From NCBI GenBank assembly GCA_902651635.1, contig CACRSC010000008.1, positions 519,029 to 583,028 on the forward strand: a stretch of 64,000 nt of DNA, written 5' to 3'. This DNA comes from Mastigamoeba balamuthi. Taxonomy: Eukaryota; Evosea; Mastigamoebida; Mastigamoebidae. The translations under genes and the position numbers were made by a program. Below the pieces are notes generated by a model that was given only the letters and a program-made list of their open reading frames with translations, did no database searches and was not told the origin of the DNA. Below, in pieces: positions 21,666-34,400 of this stretch (position 1 is the stretch's first letter; each line of letters opens with the position of its first letter).

Positions 21666-22789
21666 ATGCACCGCGGAGGGCCCGCACGCCGAGGGCGCAA
21701 CGTCTACATCCGCGTGCGCGAGCAGGGCCTGCTGTACGCGCACTCGGACGAGCTTGCGACCATCATCGCGCGCAACGGCGCGCGTGTCGACTCGCTGAGG
21801 TTCGCGCCGTACCGGGCCTACGGGTTCGCCATCGCGCACACTGCCGAGGACTCTGAGCGCATCATCGCCGCCCTCCAGGGGCTCCCGTTCTACGGGGAGC
21901 CCATCCAGTGCATGTACTCGGAGAACCAAGTGCGACCACGCTACCCTTGCGATGCGACTTGACAGCTACAACACTACCAGGCGGCGTTCCCGACGCTGGA
22001 CCACTCGGGAAACAGCACAGCCCCGCCGAGGATATTCCAGCAGCAGATCAACCTCGGCAGCACGAGCAGAAGCAGGTCGAGGTCGAGGTCGAGGTCCCCG
22101 GGCGGCAGCAGGAGGGGCAGGAGGAGCAGCAGGTCCCCGAGCCCTGCGTGTGCGAGGCGTGCGAGGAGCAGGACGAGGAGCCCCACGGAGAGCCGCAGGA
22201 GGGACTACAGGGACATGCACGCGGGAAGGGTACCTGCGCCCAGGCCCTTGGTCGAGGCACCGATGCCCCTCCCCGAGCGGCCGGTCAGCACGGCACTGGG
22301 GCCCGACAGGGACGTCGTGTGGCACGGGAGGCTCTCCAAGGTGCGCCTCTGGAGAAGAACTTAATTCTGATCGGAGAATTGCCTGCGTTGAGTCAGCTGA
22401 CTGATCCACCAATGAAATTCAAGGGGGGGAGCGAGTGCGACGTCGAGGTCGTCGGGCCGTGCCCGCGGTGGGCGGTCCCGGCGGACGACGGCGCGCGGCT
22501 CGAGGTCCGCAGCAAGGTCTCGGAGGCCTCGCTGGCGGATTTTGCGCGCCTGGAGTCGTCGCGGGTGGTTGCCTGCGCGCGCATCGAGCTCGAGGTCGGC
22601 AGATCGAGTCCCGCCAGCCGCAAGAACTACGACGACCTGTACGCGTTCCTGACGTCGTCGCGGGCCGCGGGCGTCGTCGACATCCCCGGCGAGAGGGACC
22701 TCAAGGTGTACGTGGTGGCCGCCGGGGCCCCGATCAACGGGGTGGGCCTCGCGGAGAGGAACTGCCTGCTGTACCTCCTCGTCCTCTGA
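21666..22789 (+). CDS. Spen-like RNA-binding protein: RRM, RS region, SPOC domain
   Basis: The ATG at 21666 is followed by an RRM-like fold. NVYIRVREQGLLY stands at the RNP2 position, and RAYGFAIAHTAEDSERIIAAL is a divergent RNP1. After an intron (donor GTGCGAC, near 21930) comes an Arg/Ser region (SRSRSRSRSRSPGG). The SPOC domain begins DVVWHGRLSKV and, after an intron (about 22338-22396, donor GTGCGCC), continues with PPMKFKGGSECDVEVVGP, LESSRVVACARIELEV, NYDDLYAFLTSSRAAGVVDI and LKVYVVAA. In animals Spen/RBM15 proteins use SPOC to bind phosphopeptides such as the RNA polymerase II tail or corepressors. At about 340 residues it is a compact family member. The role is likely RNA processing or transcription in the nucleus. 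Confidence 0.75.
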
Positions 22790-23002
22790 CTCGGCCCGAG
22801 ATATTCGTGAGAATCGCACGGCATTTTTTCCGTCAACACGCAACGTGGAATGTTCCATGCGTTAATGCGTTCCTTCCTTTTTCCTCCTCTGCACACACGT
22901 GTTATCACACCGTCGGTTGGATCAGAGGCCGCCTTTCTCGTTCATTAAAATAACTTCATCGCAAACACCCTCTCCCCCCCGTCGCCCGACCCGCCTCATC
23001 CC

Positions 23003-26000
23003 ATGGACAATCTGCGAGTCGAGGCCCGCGACAAGGCCGGCGTGCGCATTCTCCCCCGCTCCGCCCGCGGTCTTTGTGCTCACGGGGCGGCAATCGGTGC
23101 TGGCCTGCTGTGCCCACCGCAGCTCAACCTGCGCGAGCTGTGCGAGCACCGCGCGCCTCTGGACAAGAAGACCGCCAAGACGCTCGTCTCGTTCCTTGTC
23201 TCGCGCTGCGGCACCGTCGACGAGCAGCACGTCGTCGCCCAGGCGCTCGTCCCTGAGGCCAAGGCCGGTGCGTCGGACCGCTCCGCCTCGCCGCTGGCCT
23301 CTCTGTTGCTCACGTGCTCCCCCTCGCAGCGCTGCACCTGGTGTTCTTCTTCCTCAGGGCGGACCAGGCGTTCCAGGTGCAGCCCTCAGCCCTCAGCCTT
23401 TGCCCTCCCGGACTGAGGCGCTTGCAGGCCGAGTTCGAGGGGCTGAGCGTCGGCACCATTGCGTCGCGCATGCGGCTCGACATGCACGTCGCCGAGGGCC
23501 CCGAGGAGCACGCGCGCACGGCCCTGCTGCTCATCTCGTTCCTGTCGAACCACTTCTCCAAGGCACGGCGCCCCCTGCCCCCGCGGCTGCGACCGAGAGT
23601 GGCCACGGGGCGTCGCGTCTGCGGCGTTTTGCGTCGGGTCTCACTGTGCTCTGCGGCAGCGCAGTTTGCCAACTGGAGGCTCTACGTCCGCAGGCAGGCC
23701 CACGAGCAGGTTCGGGAGGGCCTGTTCCGGCTGCTGCCCACGGCCGAGGTGCCCGAGATGGTCCGCAGCCCCGACCTGATGCGCGTGTCCCGAGTCATAC
23801 ACGTCGCCGACGACGACGCGGGGATGACGTCGGGCGAGGAGCAGGGCGGGCGCATGGCCGGCGCGGCGGCCATGACGGCGATCCGCCTCAAGGACCACCT
23901 GCCGCCCCCGGAGGACAGCGGCTGGTACCATGCGAACAGCCCGCAGGAGGTCGAGAAGATCTTCTGCACGCGTATCTCCAAGGTATCCAGATTCCTGGAA
24001 TCTGCTACCGCTTGATTTTTGCTCCCTCGGAGCTGAGCAAGGGGCGGGGGATGCGCCGTGTGCCCTGCTCCTGCTGCAGGGCTTGACGACTGTCGAGGTC
24101 GAGGAGAGGCTGGCGGACTTTGGGCGGAACGAGCTGCCCAGGTCGCAGCCGCCGTCGCCCCTGAGGATGCTGCTGGAGCAGCTGACCGACTTCATGATGC
24201 TGACGCTGATCGTCGTGCTTGTCATCGAGCTCGCCCTCCAGAAGTGGGCTCCCGCTGTCGTCCTCTTTGTCGTCATCGCCTTCCAGGCCACTGTCGGGTA
24301 TGCTCCCGTGCTCCGTGAGCAGTAGTGAGCCACACACGTTTCATGGATAGACGGCCGAGCGTGTTGTTGCGGTTATACGTGGGGCTTTTTACTCCGAGAG
24401 CTGACCTGGGGACCACTCCCCTCCTCTTCTTCCGGGTTCCTTGCTGCTGTGCAGGTTTGTGCAGGAGCTCAAGGCACAGCGGGCACTGCAGAGCCTCGAG
24501 TCGCTGCAGGTGCCCTCGGCGACGGTGGTGCGCTTCGGGTCTGTGCAGACCATCGACAGTCGTGACATCGTGCCCGGCGACATTGTGCTGCTCGAGGAGG
24601 GCTGCAAGGTCCCCGCGGACCTGCGCCTCGTCGAGACTGCGGGGCTCTCGGTGCTCGAGTCTGTGCTGACGGGCGAGAGCGTCGGCGTGGAGAAGAGCAC
24701 CGCCGCCATCTCGGGGAACAGCGTGGCGCTGGGCGACATGACCAACACGGCGTTCATGTCAACGGCGGTCCTGCGCGGGAGGGCCAAGGGCATCGCCGTC
24801 GCAACGGGCAGGCACACAGAGATAGGCAAGATCTCCAAGGTCCTCTCCCACAAGGGCGACAAGTGCGAGTCCACCCCACATCTCTCTGGGTCTCTGCCTC
24901 GCTCACGTTGGCGTGGGCCGTGTGGAGCAGCAAGACGCTGCTGCAGAAGAAGCTGGCAGTGCTGGGGAAGGTGCTCGTGGCGGGGGCGGTGGCCGTGTGC
25001 GCTCTGGTCGTCGCAATATACCTCGTTCGCACGCGGCTGAGGCGAAAGCTCGACAAGGACGACGCGATGGGCGCTCTGGAGCTGGGCGTCATCCTGGGCG
25101 TCAGCGCCATCCCCGAGGGCCTTGTGGCCGTCGTCACCGTCGCCATGGCCGCCGGGGTCAAGCGCATGGTGAAGCAGAGCGCCATTGTCAAGCGGCTGGC
25201 GACGGTAGAGGCTCTGGGCTCCGTGACGACAATCTGCTCGGACAAGACGGGCACCCTGACCCAGGGCTGCATGGTCGCCGCCGAGCTGCGGACCCCGCTG
25301 TACTCGGTGACGTTCCCCGTCTCCCCGATAGGCGAAGGGATGCTCGTTGTGGGTGCCGATGGCGCCCCGGCGTCGGCGAGGACGTGGCCGCCGCAGTTTG
25401 AGGCGGCAGTCATGTGCTGCGCGCTCTGCAATAACGCGCACGTCAGCAGGGAGAGCGAGGACGGCGACGGAGGGTGGACGTACACTGGCGACCCCACAGA
25501 GGGCGCCATCGCTGTCGCAGCGGAGAAGATGGCGCTGGGAAAGGCGCACTGGCAGAGCGCCGGCTGGTCGTTTGTCTGCGAGGAACCATTCGACAGCGAC
25601 CGCAAGTTCATGAGTGTCGTCTACCGCGACGACAAGAGCGGGCGCCACCTGCTGCTGGCAAAGGGGGCGCCTGAGGCCGTGCTCTCGAGGTGTGTGTCGT
25701 CTCTCGTTGGGGCGCTGGACGCGGCGGTCATCGACGGTGATGCCGCGGACATGGCCCGCAAGGGAATGCGCGTGTTGGCGCTGGCTGTGCGCGAAGTCGA
25801 CGGGGAGGCTGTGGCAGCGGCGCTGGCGTCGCCGGAGCAGCTCGAGCGGGGGCTTGTGTTTGCGGGGTTCGTGGGGCTCGTCGACCCCCCGAGGCCCGAG
25901 GTGGCAAGCGCCATCTCCGTGTGCAAGGAGGCGGGCATCAAGGTCTGCATGATCACGGGCGACCACCCGCTCACGGCCCTCGCCATCGCCTCCCAGCTGG

Positions 26001-27257
26001 GCATCGCCGAGCCCAACGACGACAAGGCGCTCGTGAGTTTTTCGACTTCTCCCCGCTCTTTCGCTCTTTCGCTCTTTCGCCTGCAGTGACCAGCCCATCT
26101 GCAGATGCGCGGGACAGATCTCGAGGCGCTTCCAGACGAGCAAGCCCTCGCGTCGCGGGACCCCTTCCCCACAGGTTCGCACGGATCCCATCTCTCAGGG
26201 AGGAGCTCACCGCCGAGCGGGCAACAGTATTCGCGAGGGTGTCTCCAGAGCACAAGATGAAGATCGTAAGAGCGTTGAGGAGTCGCCAGGAGATCTGCGT
26301 CATGACGGGCGATGGCGTTAACGACGCCCCGGCGCTCAAGGAGAGCAACATTGGCGTGGCCATGGGCAAAGCAGGCGCGGACCTCACCAAGGACACGGCA
26401 GACATGATCCTCCTCGACGACAATTTCCGTACGCTCACGCGGCACTGACGAGCTCTCTGTTTATTACCTCGCTTGTGTTGATTGATTTCGATCGCGGGCG
26501 CCCTTCAGGGACGATCGTGATGGCGGTGCAGGAGGGAAGGCACATATTCGACTCGATCAAGAAGTTTGTGGTATTCCTCGTCAGCTGCAACCTCAGCGAG
26601 GTCGTCGTCATGTTCCTCTGCGCGGCGCTCGGCCTCCCTATGCCGTTCCTGCCGATCGTTATCCTCGTCGTCAACCTGGGCGAGGCACTGCCAGCCATGG
26701 CTCTGGGCTTCGAGCCCCACGATAGGGGCCTGATGAGCCGCAAGCCGCGCAACCCGAGCAAGGGGATCCTGTCGCGCAAGGCCTGGATGCTGCTGACGTT
26801 GCAGGGCGTCTCGATGGGCGTGCTGGTCGCCATCGTGTACAGTTTGCTTGTCGCGTTGGAGGAGCCTGAGGCTGCAGACGAGACCAGCGACGGAAAGACG
26901 CCCGAAGGCCTCCAGAGAGCTCGCGCTGTCGCTCTGATCACCATTGCGTGCCTGCACAACATGCACTCGCTGCTATCGCGGTCGCTGCACAACAGCGTGT
27001 TCGTCATCAACCCGTTCAGGAACAAGTGGCTGCTCCTCGCGGTTGCCACCAATCTGATCATCGTGTGCTTCATCACGTTTGTGCCCCGGGTGGACGACCT
27101 CTTCGGACTGGGGATGCCATACGGCACGGACATCGCCAAGATGCTGGGGTGCTGTGTAATTCACTTCACTGTGGTAGAGTTGTTCAAGGTCTATCTGAGG
27201 TGCTCTGCAAAGAGAAGTGCCTCAAGGCAATCTGGATTGTGGTACTCGGAGGTCTGA
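23003..27257 (+). CDS. P2-type cation-transporting ATPase with long N-terminal extension
   Basis: Multi-exon pump. The core starts with [20 protein letters not shown], then M1-M2, the A-domain LTGES, M4 [13 protein letters not shown], the phosphorylation site [19 protein letters not shown], and [22 protein letters not shown], followed by M5-M10. It resembles SERCA/P2A pumps. Introns include about 24297-24453, 24863-24930 (donor GTGCGAG) and about 26032-26105. M4 Glu and M5 Asn/Glu (SCNLSEVV) are kept. M6, however, reads [17 protein letters not shown] in place of the usual NLVTDGLPA: one residue shorter, and the Ca-binding Asp is gone. M8 has TIACL where SERCA has TIEMC. About 330 residues precede the pump, with helical regions ([20 protein letters not shown]) of no known domain. 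Ca2+ specificity is therefore uncertain; Na+/K+ export is an alternative. Confidence 0.8.
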
Positions 27258-29282
27258 GGCCAGTTCACATGCCAGACGCACATGCTTGATGTGACTCACT
27301 GGTTCCAAGAGCTGGGAAAACAGAAATTCTCAAATGCATTGCCCTGCTGATTCGCATATCTCTCTTTGTGACTGATTGTGTTTCTGTTCACAAGGACAGA
27401 AGAAAAGCTGCAAAAAGACAGCTGATTCAAAGATAATTTGACTTCTGAAAATGAAACTAATGAGGTGATACGGTGAGGTGATTAATTCAACCTAATAACA
27501 TTGTTGTTTATCTATATCAAGATATATGAAACTAGGGGATATCCTGTAGTGCTCAGCTCGTGTCGTGCCCGGGGGTTTAATGGAAATCCGAGGAATTCAA
27601 CAGGTTTTTCCAAACCTGGTCACATGCCAATGATGACAGTACAGTGCATTAGTAGAAAGACTCAAAAAAAGTGTCATCATTCTCAGAGAGATTTCAATTC
27701 ATGGATGGTCTTTCCTCAATAAGAACAGAAACTGCTGAGAGAAATATGATCCATAGAAAACGAAATGAGATAACGTGAAATAGGAGCATAAAGTGAAATT
27801 TGTGGGTGGTTCTGATGTGGTGCGAAAGCCTGAACCAGGCAGTGGAAAAGTGCAAAGGTGAAGTGAAGTCCAACCAGAGTCAGAGCCAGAGCACAGAGAA
27901 GGGCTCTTCCATGCAGGTCCTACTACAAATTTCTCTTTTCCTTCCCCTCATTCACTGTTTTTATGTTACTGAGATTCCACATAAGATAACAGTTCTTTTA
28001 GGGCTTCCCAAGACCAACCACTATATGGATCATGGTCTGTATGCAACTGGTGCAACATGGATGACAGATAATAGACCTCACAATGCAGGATACTATCACA
28101 GCCATCTGGTTTCTCTAGTGAATGTTTGTGCATCTGAAGCTGATAAAAATGTCACCTAAAATGAAGAATAAATTGCTCATAAACGTGTAAAATGTGGAAT
28201 TCAAAGTGGAAATGCTACCTTGAGTTATCTGTCAGCAGTACAAATTTATCTGCTAATGTGATTGACCTTTAGGCAAAATACTAACTTTACAACAAATTGA
28301 GCTATTCCAAAAATTCCTGTGAAACTGTTATATAAATGCACTTTAGAACTTACATCCTCATGGACGAGCTCTTAATAGCAATTGTAGTGATTTTAATGGT
28401 ATGATAGCAATTTTTGCCCACCAGGACACATTCTCACAAACAGTGCCTGACCCCATGAGAACTGTCATTGCTACTGCACATTTCAAGCTGCTGTTACTGT
28501 TCATTGGGATTATTATCCTAATGACTGTACCTTTTCAATATTATCTGCCCTAAAACAGAGTGCCCTTGCAGGTGGGCACACAGCTATGGCACAACAGTGG
28601 CATTGAGTATGAAAGATGAAATGAGAAGGATTCCTGCCACGTGATGTTAGTGCTGGCCCTTTGTCTCTTCTTGTTGCTTTTCACCAGTCACAGCACCACA
28701 GAGTCCATAGAGCATACTGCACCCACCTCCTTGCCCCCTCAGATGAACCCCACCAAGTGTGTGCTGTGCTGTTCCACGGGGCTCCTGGGGTGGTTGGCGT
28801 GACCATGAGTGGCAGTGCAAGGCAATCAGGAATCCAAGATCGGACAAACCTGTTATTTTTGCAAACAAAAAAGTGTGTTCATCTTTTGATACACTAATTC
28901 ACTTTTTCAGTAGACCGTACAATACAAGCCTTAAGTGCTTCATGCATCACTTGATGTGCACTGCTGCTGCATGGAAAGTGTGCTCAGAACCACAAAATCT
29001 CTTCTTTTTCAGAATAAACGAAAATGGTGCCTTCATAGTCACTCTCGAGCTTGAAATGCCAGATGACCAGATCAATCCCACGTGAAAGCCTCTGAGCTCA
29101 GGAACAAGTGACATTCTCCTTTGTGGAAAGGTTTACTTGTAGTGGTGAGAACAGCACGTTGTTTTCCACAATTGAGACAATGTTCTTTTGTGCCAGAGGG
29201 ATAAGGCCATGAGAGTTCCTCACCCAGCAGCCACAACAAAAAGGTGTGCGAGATGAAAACGAAGGGACAGTGGTCGGCGCTC
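27258..29282. other. AT-richer gene-free interval
   Basis: About 2 kb between the pump and the convergent AP-2 mu gene. It is clearly lower in GC and in CpG than the genes around it. Short open frames (27501-27722, 27800-28159) have neither biased codon use nor known motifs. It contains TTCCACATT-like words (for example aaaatgtggaattc near 28188), also seen in the decayed part of the membrane-protein cluster. It could be an old, decayed mobile element. Confidence 0.45.
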
Positions 29283-31355
29283 TCAGATGCGGACTTGGTA
29301 CGAGCCGTTCTTGGTGACGTAGCGGACCCACTTGACGGCCTGGTAGTGGCTCTTCTCTATGACCTTGAGGAAGCGGATCTGCAGCCCCGACGCCGTGAAC
29401 ATGGGCACCTGGAACTCCATCGAGATCGGGGGCCTCGACCACGCGACCTTGGGGCCCTGCGACACCACGTGCGAGAGCTCGACCTCGGCGGTGATGGTCG
29501 CCTCGATCCTGCCGGGGAAGCGGCGGATCTTCCAGAGGATGCAGTCCGACTCGGGGATGTACTTGGCCTTGCCCGTGGCGACGCTCACGCGGGCCACGGC
29601 TGTGTTCTTGGGCACGGGCAGCATGATCTTGACCTTGCTCGCTGTGATGTCGCGCGGGAAGTTCGACTGCGTACACGTAATGCAATTGCATTGAATCAGT
29701 AATTACTTAAACAAATACAAAATCCAAAGCCGTAAGGGTCGGACCTTGACGGTGACGTGGGCCTCGAGGCGCGAGCCGGTCTCGTTCATCTTGTGGACGA
29801 TAACGTTGAAGGGCTTGTTGATCTGCTCGGTGGTGCGGTACTTCATGAGCTCGAACTCGCCGTCGGGAGGGATGAACGAGATGGTCCTGTCGGCGTCGAA
29901 CTTGCCCAGGCGCACGCACTGGTGGAACGACACGTCCTCGATCGCAATCCCGCTCGACCCGCGCTGCAGGACCCCAGAGTGAGAACGAGCCAGTCGGTAC
30001 TAAGGCATCCACAAACGCCGTTGTGTTTATACAGCTGCCTTGTGGGTTTTGTTACCTTGAAGTGCACTGTCTTACTGCCCCAGCCTCAACCCTGAGCCAC
30101 TCGGCAGTGACACGTGTAAACGCAAGTTAACACGTTTATAAAAAAATAAAATACAAATCGCATTATTGCGTAAGCGCGTACAAATCGCTGGAAACGGAAG
30201 CGTGACGCGTGCCATTTGCTACGGGAAAACGGTAGAAACGGGGAGTGGCAGGCACACCAACCCCCACACCCCACTAACCCACTCACCCACCCCCCAATCC
30301 CCCTGCTGCTTCCAGCGGCGCTGTGCTGAGCGCACGCACCTTCTTGGAGGAGCCGCGGCGGGCCTCCTGGGCGAGCATGTAGGCCTTGTCGTTCATGCCG
30401 ATGGTGCACTCGGGCATGCCGCTGAGCTCGCAGCGGAGGACGATCTTGCCCGTCACGTCGGCCGAGAGCACGTTGCGCGTGGCGCTGCTGACCATCATGT
30501 TGACGCTCTCGATGACGTCGATGTAGATCTGGTTGCGCCGGTACCTGACGTCGGCCGAGCGCCACGAGACGGCGCCGGTGACGAGGATCGTCGGCCGCGC
30601 GGGCGCCGCCTTGTCCGACTGCTTGGCCGACTTGCCCTGCGTGATCATCTGGTTCAGCGCCTCCTTCTGCAGCATCTGCGGGTACCCGAAGTCCAGGATC
30701 TCTGCGACCCGCGTCAGGACGACCCCCCCGAGCTCCTCCCTCCCTCCCGTGCCCTCGAGCGCGCGCGCGCACCGTCGAGGAGCTCGTAGATGAGGACAAA
30801 GTTGTTGTAGATCGACTCCTCGTCGATGTGCTTCATGTACGACTCAAAGACCTGCACCAGCTGGTGCAGCACCTGCGAGGAGGAGAGAGGGTCAGCAGGT
30901 GGGAGAGGAGCGACGGGGGCGGGGGCACACCTCGAAGACGAGGGCGGCGTTGACGTTCTGGCGCGAGACGGCGACGATGTAGAGGCCGTCGAGGCGCAGG
31001 TGGAAGAACGTCGTCGAGCCGATGATCTTGATCGGCGAGCGCACCTCCTTCGTGTCCTGGATGTAGTCCCGGAACTGCGTCGCCACCGTGCGGCTGCCCG
31101 GGCCCGCGCGCGCGCCGCGGTGAGCCGCGGTTTTCGTTTTGTTTGTTGTTGTTGTGGGGGGATCGAAATTGCGAGCCGACTTTAATTCAAATTCAATTCG
31201 GCGTTTTCTTTTGCGGTTGGAGGCGCGCGGGCCGCGGGGCACGGAAACGCGACGGGACGCGCGGGGGGACGAGGGCGCAACTTGACGTCGTCGCGGTACA
31301 CTCGGGAGATGAGCACATCCCCCTTGGGGTTCATGAAGAAGATGGCGCTGATCAT
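29283..31355 (-). CDS. AP2M1: AP-2 clathrin adaptor complex, mu subunit
   Basis: The ATG at 31355 gives MISAIFFMNPKGDVLISRVY, close to the AP-2 mu start. Further exons encode FFHLRLDGLYIVAVSRQNVN, NNFVLIYELLD and EILDFGYPQ, which together form the longin-like N-domain. The cargo-binding mu homology domain follows: RRNQIYIDVIESVNMMVS, VRLGKFDADRTISFIPPDGE, FELMKYRTTEQI, ILWKIRRFPG, WSRPPISMEFQVP and the C-terminal KWVRYVTKNGSYQ. GKAKY and WKI-R plus the RPPISM segment favour AP-2 over AP-1. There are about six exons; one intron of about 330 bases lies at 30000-30340. The protein sorts YxxPhi-bearing receptors in clathrin-mediated endocytosis at the plasma membrane. AP-1 mu is the alternative. 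Confidence 0.88.
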
Positions 31356-31497
31356 CTCAGGGAAGCCCACAAAGCGCTGTGGGGCGGCGGGATTAGCCCG
31401 ATCATTTTCGCGATCGCGATCCGCGTATCCAGCCCCGTATCCTTGAATCTTCAGCCAAAAATAGCCCACAACGTAATCTGAGCCCCCCGAGCACCCC
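31356..31497. promoter_or_regulatory. compact bidirectional promoter
   Basis: Only about 140 bases separate the divergent AP-2 mu and WWE-calpain start codons, so one shared promoter must serve both. It contains palindromic words such as tcgcgatcgcgatccgcg near 31410. Confidence 0.45.
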
Positions 31498-34400
31498 ATG
31501 AGCACCGCAGCGCCCGCCGCAGCCGATGCCGAGCCCAAGGCGAAGAAGAAGGCCGCGCCCGCCAAGAAGGGGGCGTCCAAGAAGGCGGCCAAGAAGGAGG
31601 AGCCCGCCGAGGCCAGCGCAGAGGCGCCGGCCAAGGTCGGGGCGTCGGCGTCGGCGATGGCGCTGACCGAGGGCGCTGCGCTCGCGGACCAGGGGGCCCT
31701 CGCCCAGACCAGGAAGCAGACCGTGCCTGTGATGGAGCCTCGCGCCAAGAACCTGTGGTACTGGAAGGACGACGCAGGCTCGTGGGTGCAGTACAGGAGA
31801 GGTCCGCGCAAGGGGGGCGGGGTGGGGGGAGATGGGCACAGGAGATACGGGAATCACGATATGCTGGATATGCCAGATTCACTTCTGATTCCGGGAATTC
31901 CATATCTCTTTCGCAGTGGAGAACATGCAGATCGACGAGGCCTTCACTGCGAACCAGGAGGAGGTCTCCGTCACGGTGGCCACTGGAGCCTCGCAGCCGC
32001 AGACCTACGCCGTCAACTTTGTCGAGTGCGCTTCAGTGTCGACCATCGAAGCAAACGAATCTCGCAACGCTGGGCCCCTCTCTCACCGCCTCTGCGCCTC
32101 ACAGAATGGTCCAGAAGCACAGCGAGACGGGCCACAAGCGGCAGATCAAGCGCGAGAGCCTCGCCCTTAACGAGGGCAGGAAGAGGCAGCACACAGCCAC
32201 AGCGCCCGCGGTCTTCCAGCGCTCAGAGAACCCCGATGTCCTCGTCCGTACCCGCAGCCACTCGCCTGCCCCTCTCGACCCGCTCTGTGCACCGCGCACT
32301 CCCTGCCACCCTCTCACTCTATAGCACACACACTGTGGCCTGTCCCTCGGTGTTGCAGTGCCTACCCTGAACTACGTCCTTCTCCTACTCTTGTGCCACT
32401 GCTGCCCCCCACATGCCAGCATCCACTCTGCTCTCTGTACTCTCTCATTGCCCGTGGGCATGAGCTCCCTCGCAACCGCGGTTCCAACACCCTGCCGCTC
32501 GCAGTGCATGCGTCTTCTGACCTCAGCTGGTGTGTTCCACGCAGCCTGCTCCCACTTCCTACGACTCGGAGAAGGCTAAGTGCGTCGAGAAGTACCGATC
32601 GCTGCTCGAGACCTGCGTTAAAGAGGACAAGAAGGTCCGCACAGAGTCCCTTCCCCTCTGCGCAACGCCTTACACGTGTGGGAACCAGTTCGAGGATCCC
32701 GAGTTCCCGCCGGGCCCGTGGGCGCTGTGGGTGGACCCTGCGATACCGCAGCGCAGCGACGTGCTGAGCCACCCGACCGTGTGGAAGCGCGCGTCGGAGA
32801 TCAGCCCCGGGGCGACGCTGTGGGGCCAGATGGCCGACCAGCAGGCAGACCAGCAGGCGGCGCTCAAGGCCTCCGTTTCGTCGCAGCGCAGCATCCAGGC
32901 GTCGCTCATCGACACGGCTGATATCGAGCAGGGCGCCCTGGGGTCCTGCTTCCTGCTCGGCCCGCTCGCCGCGGCCGCTCAGAGGCCCGAGCTCGTAAAG
33001 AAGATGTTCATCGCGCACAACGTCGACGCGTGCATCTACGCCGTCGCTTTCTACTTCAGTACGCGTGCAGAGGGCGCAATGCCCGTGTTGTCAATTGAAT
33101 ACGCGGAAATTTGAAATGAGGAGCTGTATGGCCTGGGCTCCCAACAGAGCCATACGAGAGCTCCGGAATGACTCTGGGAACCTCCTGTCTGCCATTTGTC
33201 AGGATGTCCTATCTACCTCTTACGTGCATTGGACTGGCAGACCAGAAGTGGGTGTGGGTGATTGTGGACGACTTCATACCGTGCAACGCGTTTGGGGTGC
33301 CGCTGTACGCGTTCAGCAAAGACAAGCGCAAGCTGTGGGTGCCCCTGCTCGAGAAGGCATACGCCAAGCTGCACCGCTGCTACGCCAACGTCAACGGCGG
33401 CGTCGAGTCTTACGCAATGATTGACTTGCTGGGCACCGCGTCGAACCGCATCGCGCTCAAGGAGCCCAAGGTCGTCGCCGACATCAAGAGCGGGCGCCTC
33501 TGGCAGTACCTCTTCAGCCGCGCCCGCAGCGGTTGCATCCTCTCCTGCTCTCTCGACTCGCCCGACGGCACCCCCGTCAGCCACAACGGCATCCTCTCGG
33601 GCCACTCCCACGCTATCCTCAAGGCCAGTACCCCCTCTCACCGGAATTTGTCGGAGCCGCCGCAGAACCGAGCGAGAAGCGCCGAAAGATGGGGAGCATC
33701 GTGCCTTACTGGCACTGTGGTGTTTTCTCTGCAGTTCTCCGAGGTGGACGGGTCGAAGCTGGTGCAGATCTACAACCCGCACGGGAAGGAGACGTGGAAC
33801 GGCAAGTGGTCGGACAGAGACCCGGTGTGGATCACGCGGCCCGAGCTGCGGCAGCGGCTGAACTTCAAGATGGCCAACGACGGAGTCTTCTGGATGGAGT
33901 GGGGCGACTTCTGCCAGAACTGGAGCAACATCAACGTGGGCCTGACGTTCGACTACACGTGGAGCTCCACGACGGTCTACGGCTTCTGGGACTTTGGCAC
34001 GAACCCCGACGGCGACATGTGCGGGGGCGAGCGCAACTGGGCGCGCAACCCGCAGTACGCGCTGACGATCAAGGAGTCGTGCACGGTCGTCATCACGCTG
34101 TCGCAGCCGAGCACCAAGGCCTACGAGGGCGAGGACAGCTACTTCTTCGGCATCGGCCTGCGCCTGTGCCTGACGACGCGCACAGGGCGCTGGCGCATCG
34201 TCGACCCGCTCGAGTGCATCACGCTGAGCGAGACGCCAGTGCTGCTCGAGCGCTCGGTCTGCCTCGAGGTGCTGCTGGACCCGCAGCAGGACTCGTACGC
34301 CGTCGTCGTCTGCACGGACAAGCCCGGCATCGTGGCGCCCTTCTGCCTGACGGTGCACGCGTCCAAGCCGTTCGACCTGCGCGACCAGTGCCCGCAGTCG

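Noticed and set aside
24389-26191. Open frame of 600 codons antisense to the cation pump
   Set aside because: A shadow of the pump's codon bias. The product has no recognisable content, and the plus strand carries all P-type motifs.
27800-28159. Small gene in the AT-rich interval
   Set aside because: The frame has random-looking composition, no homology by eye and no splice context.
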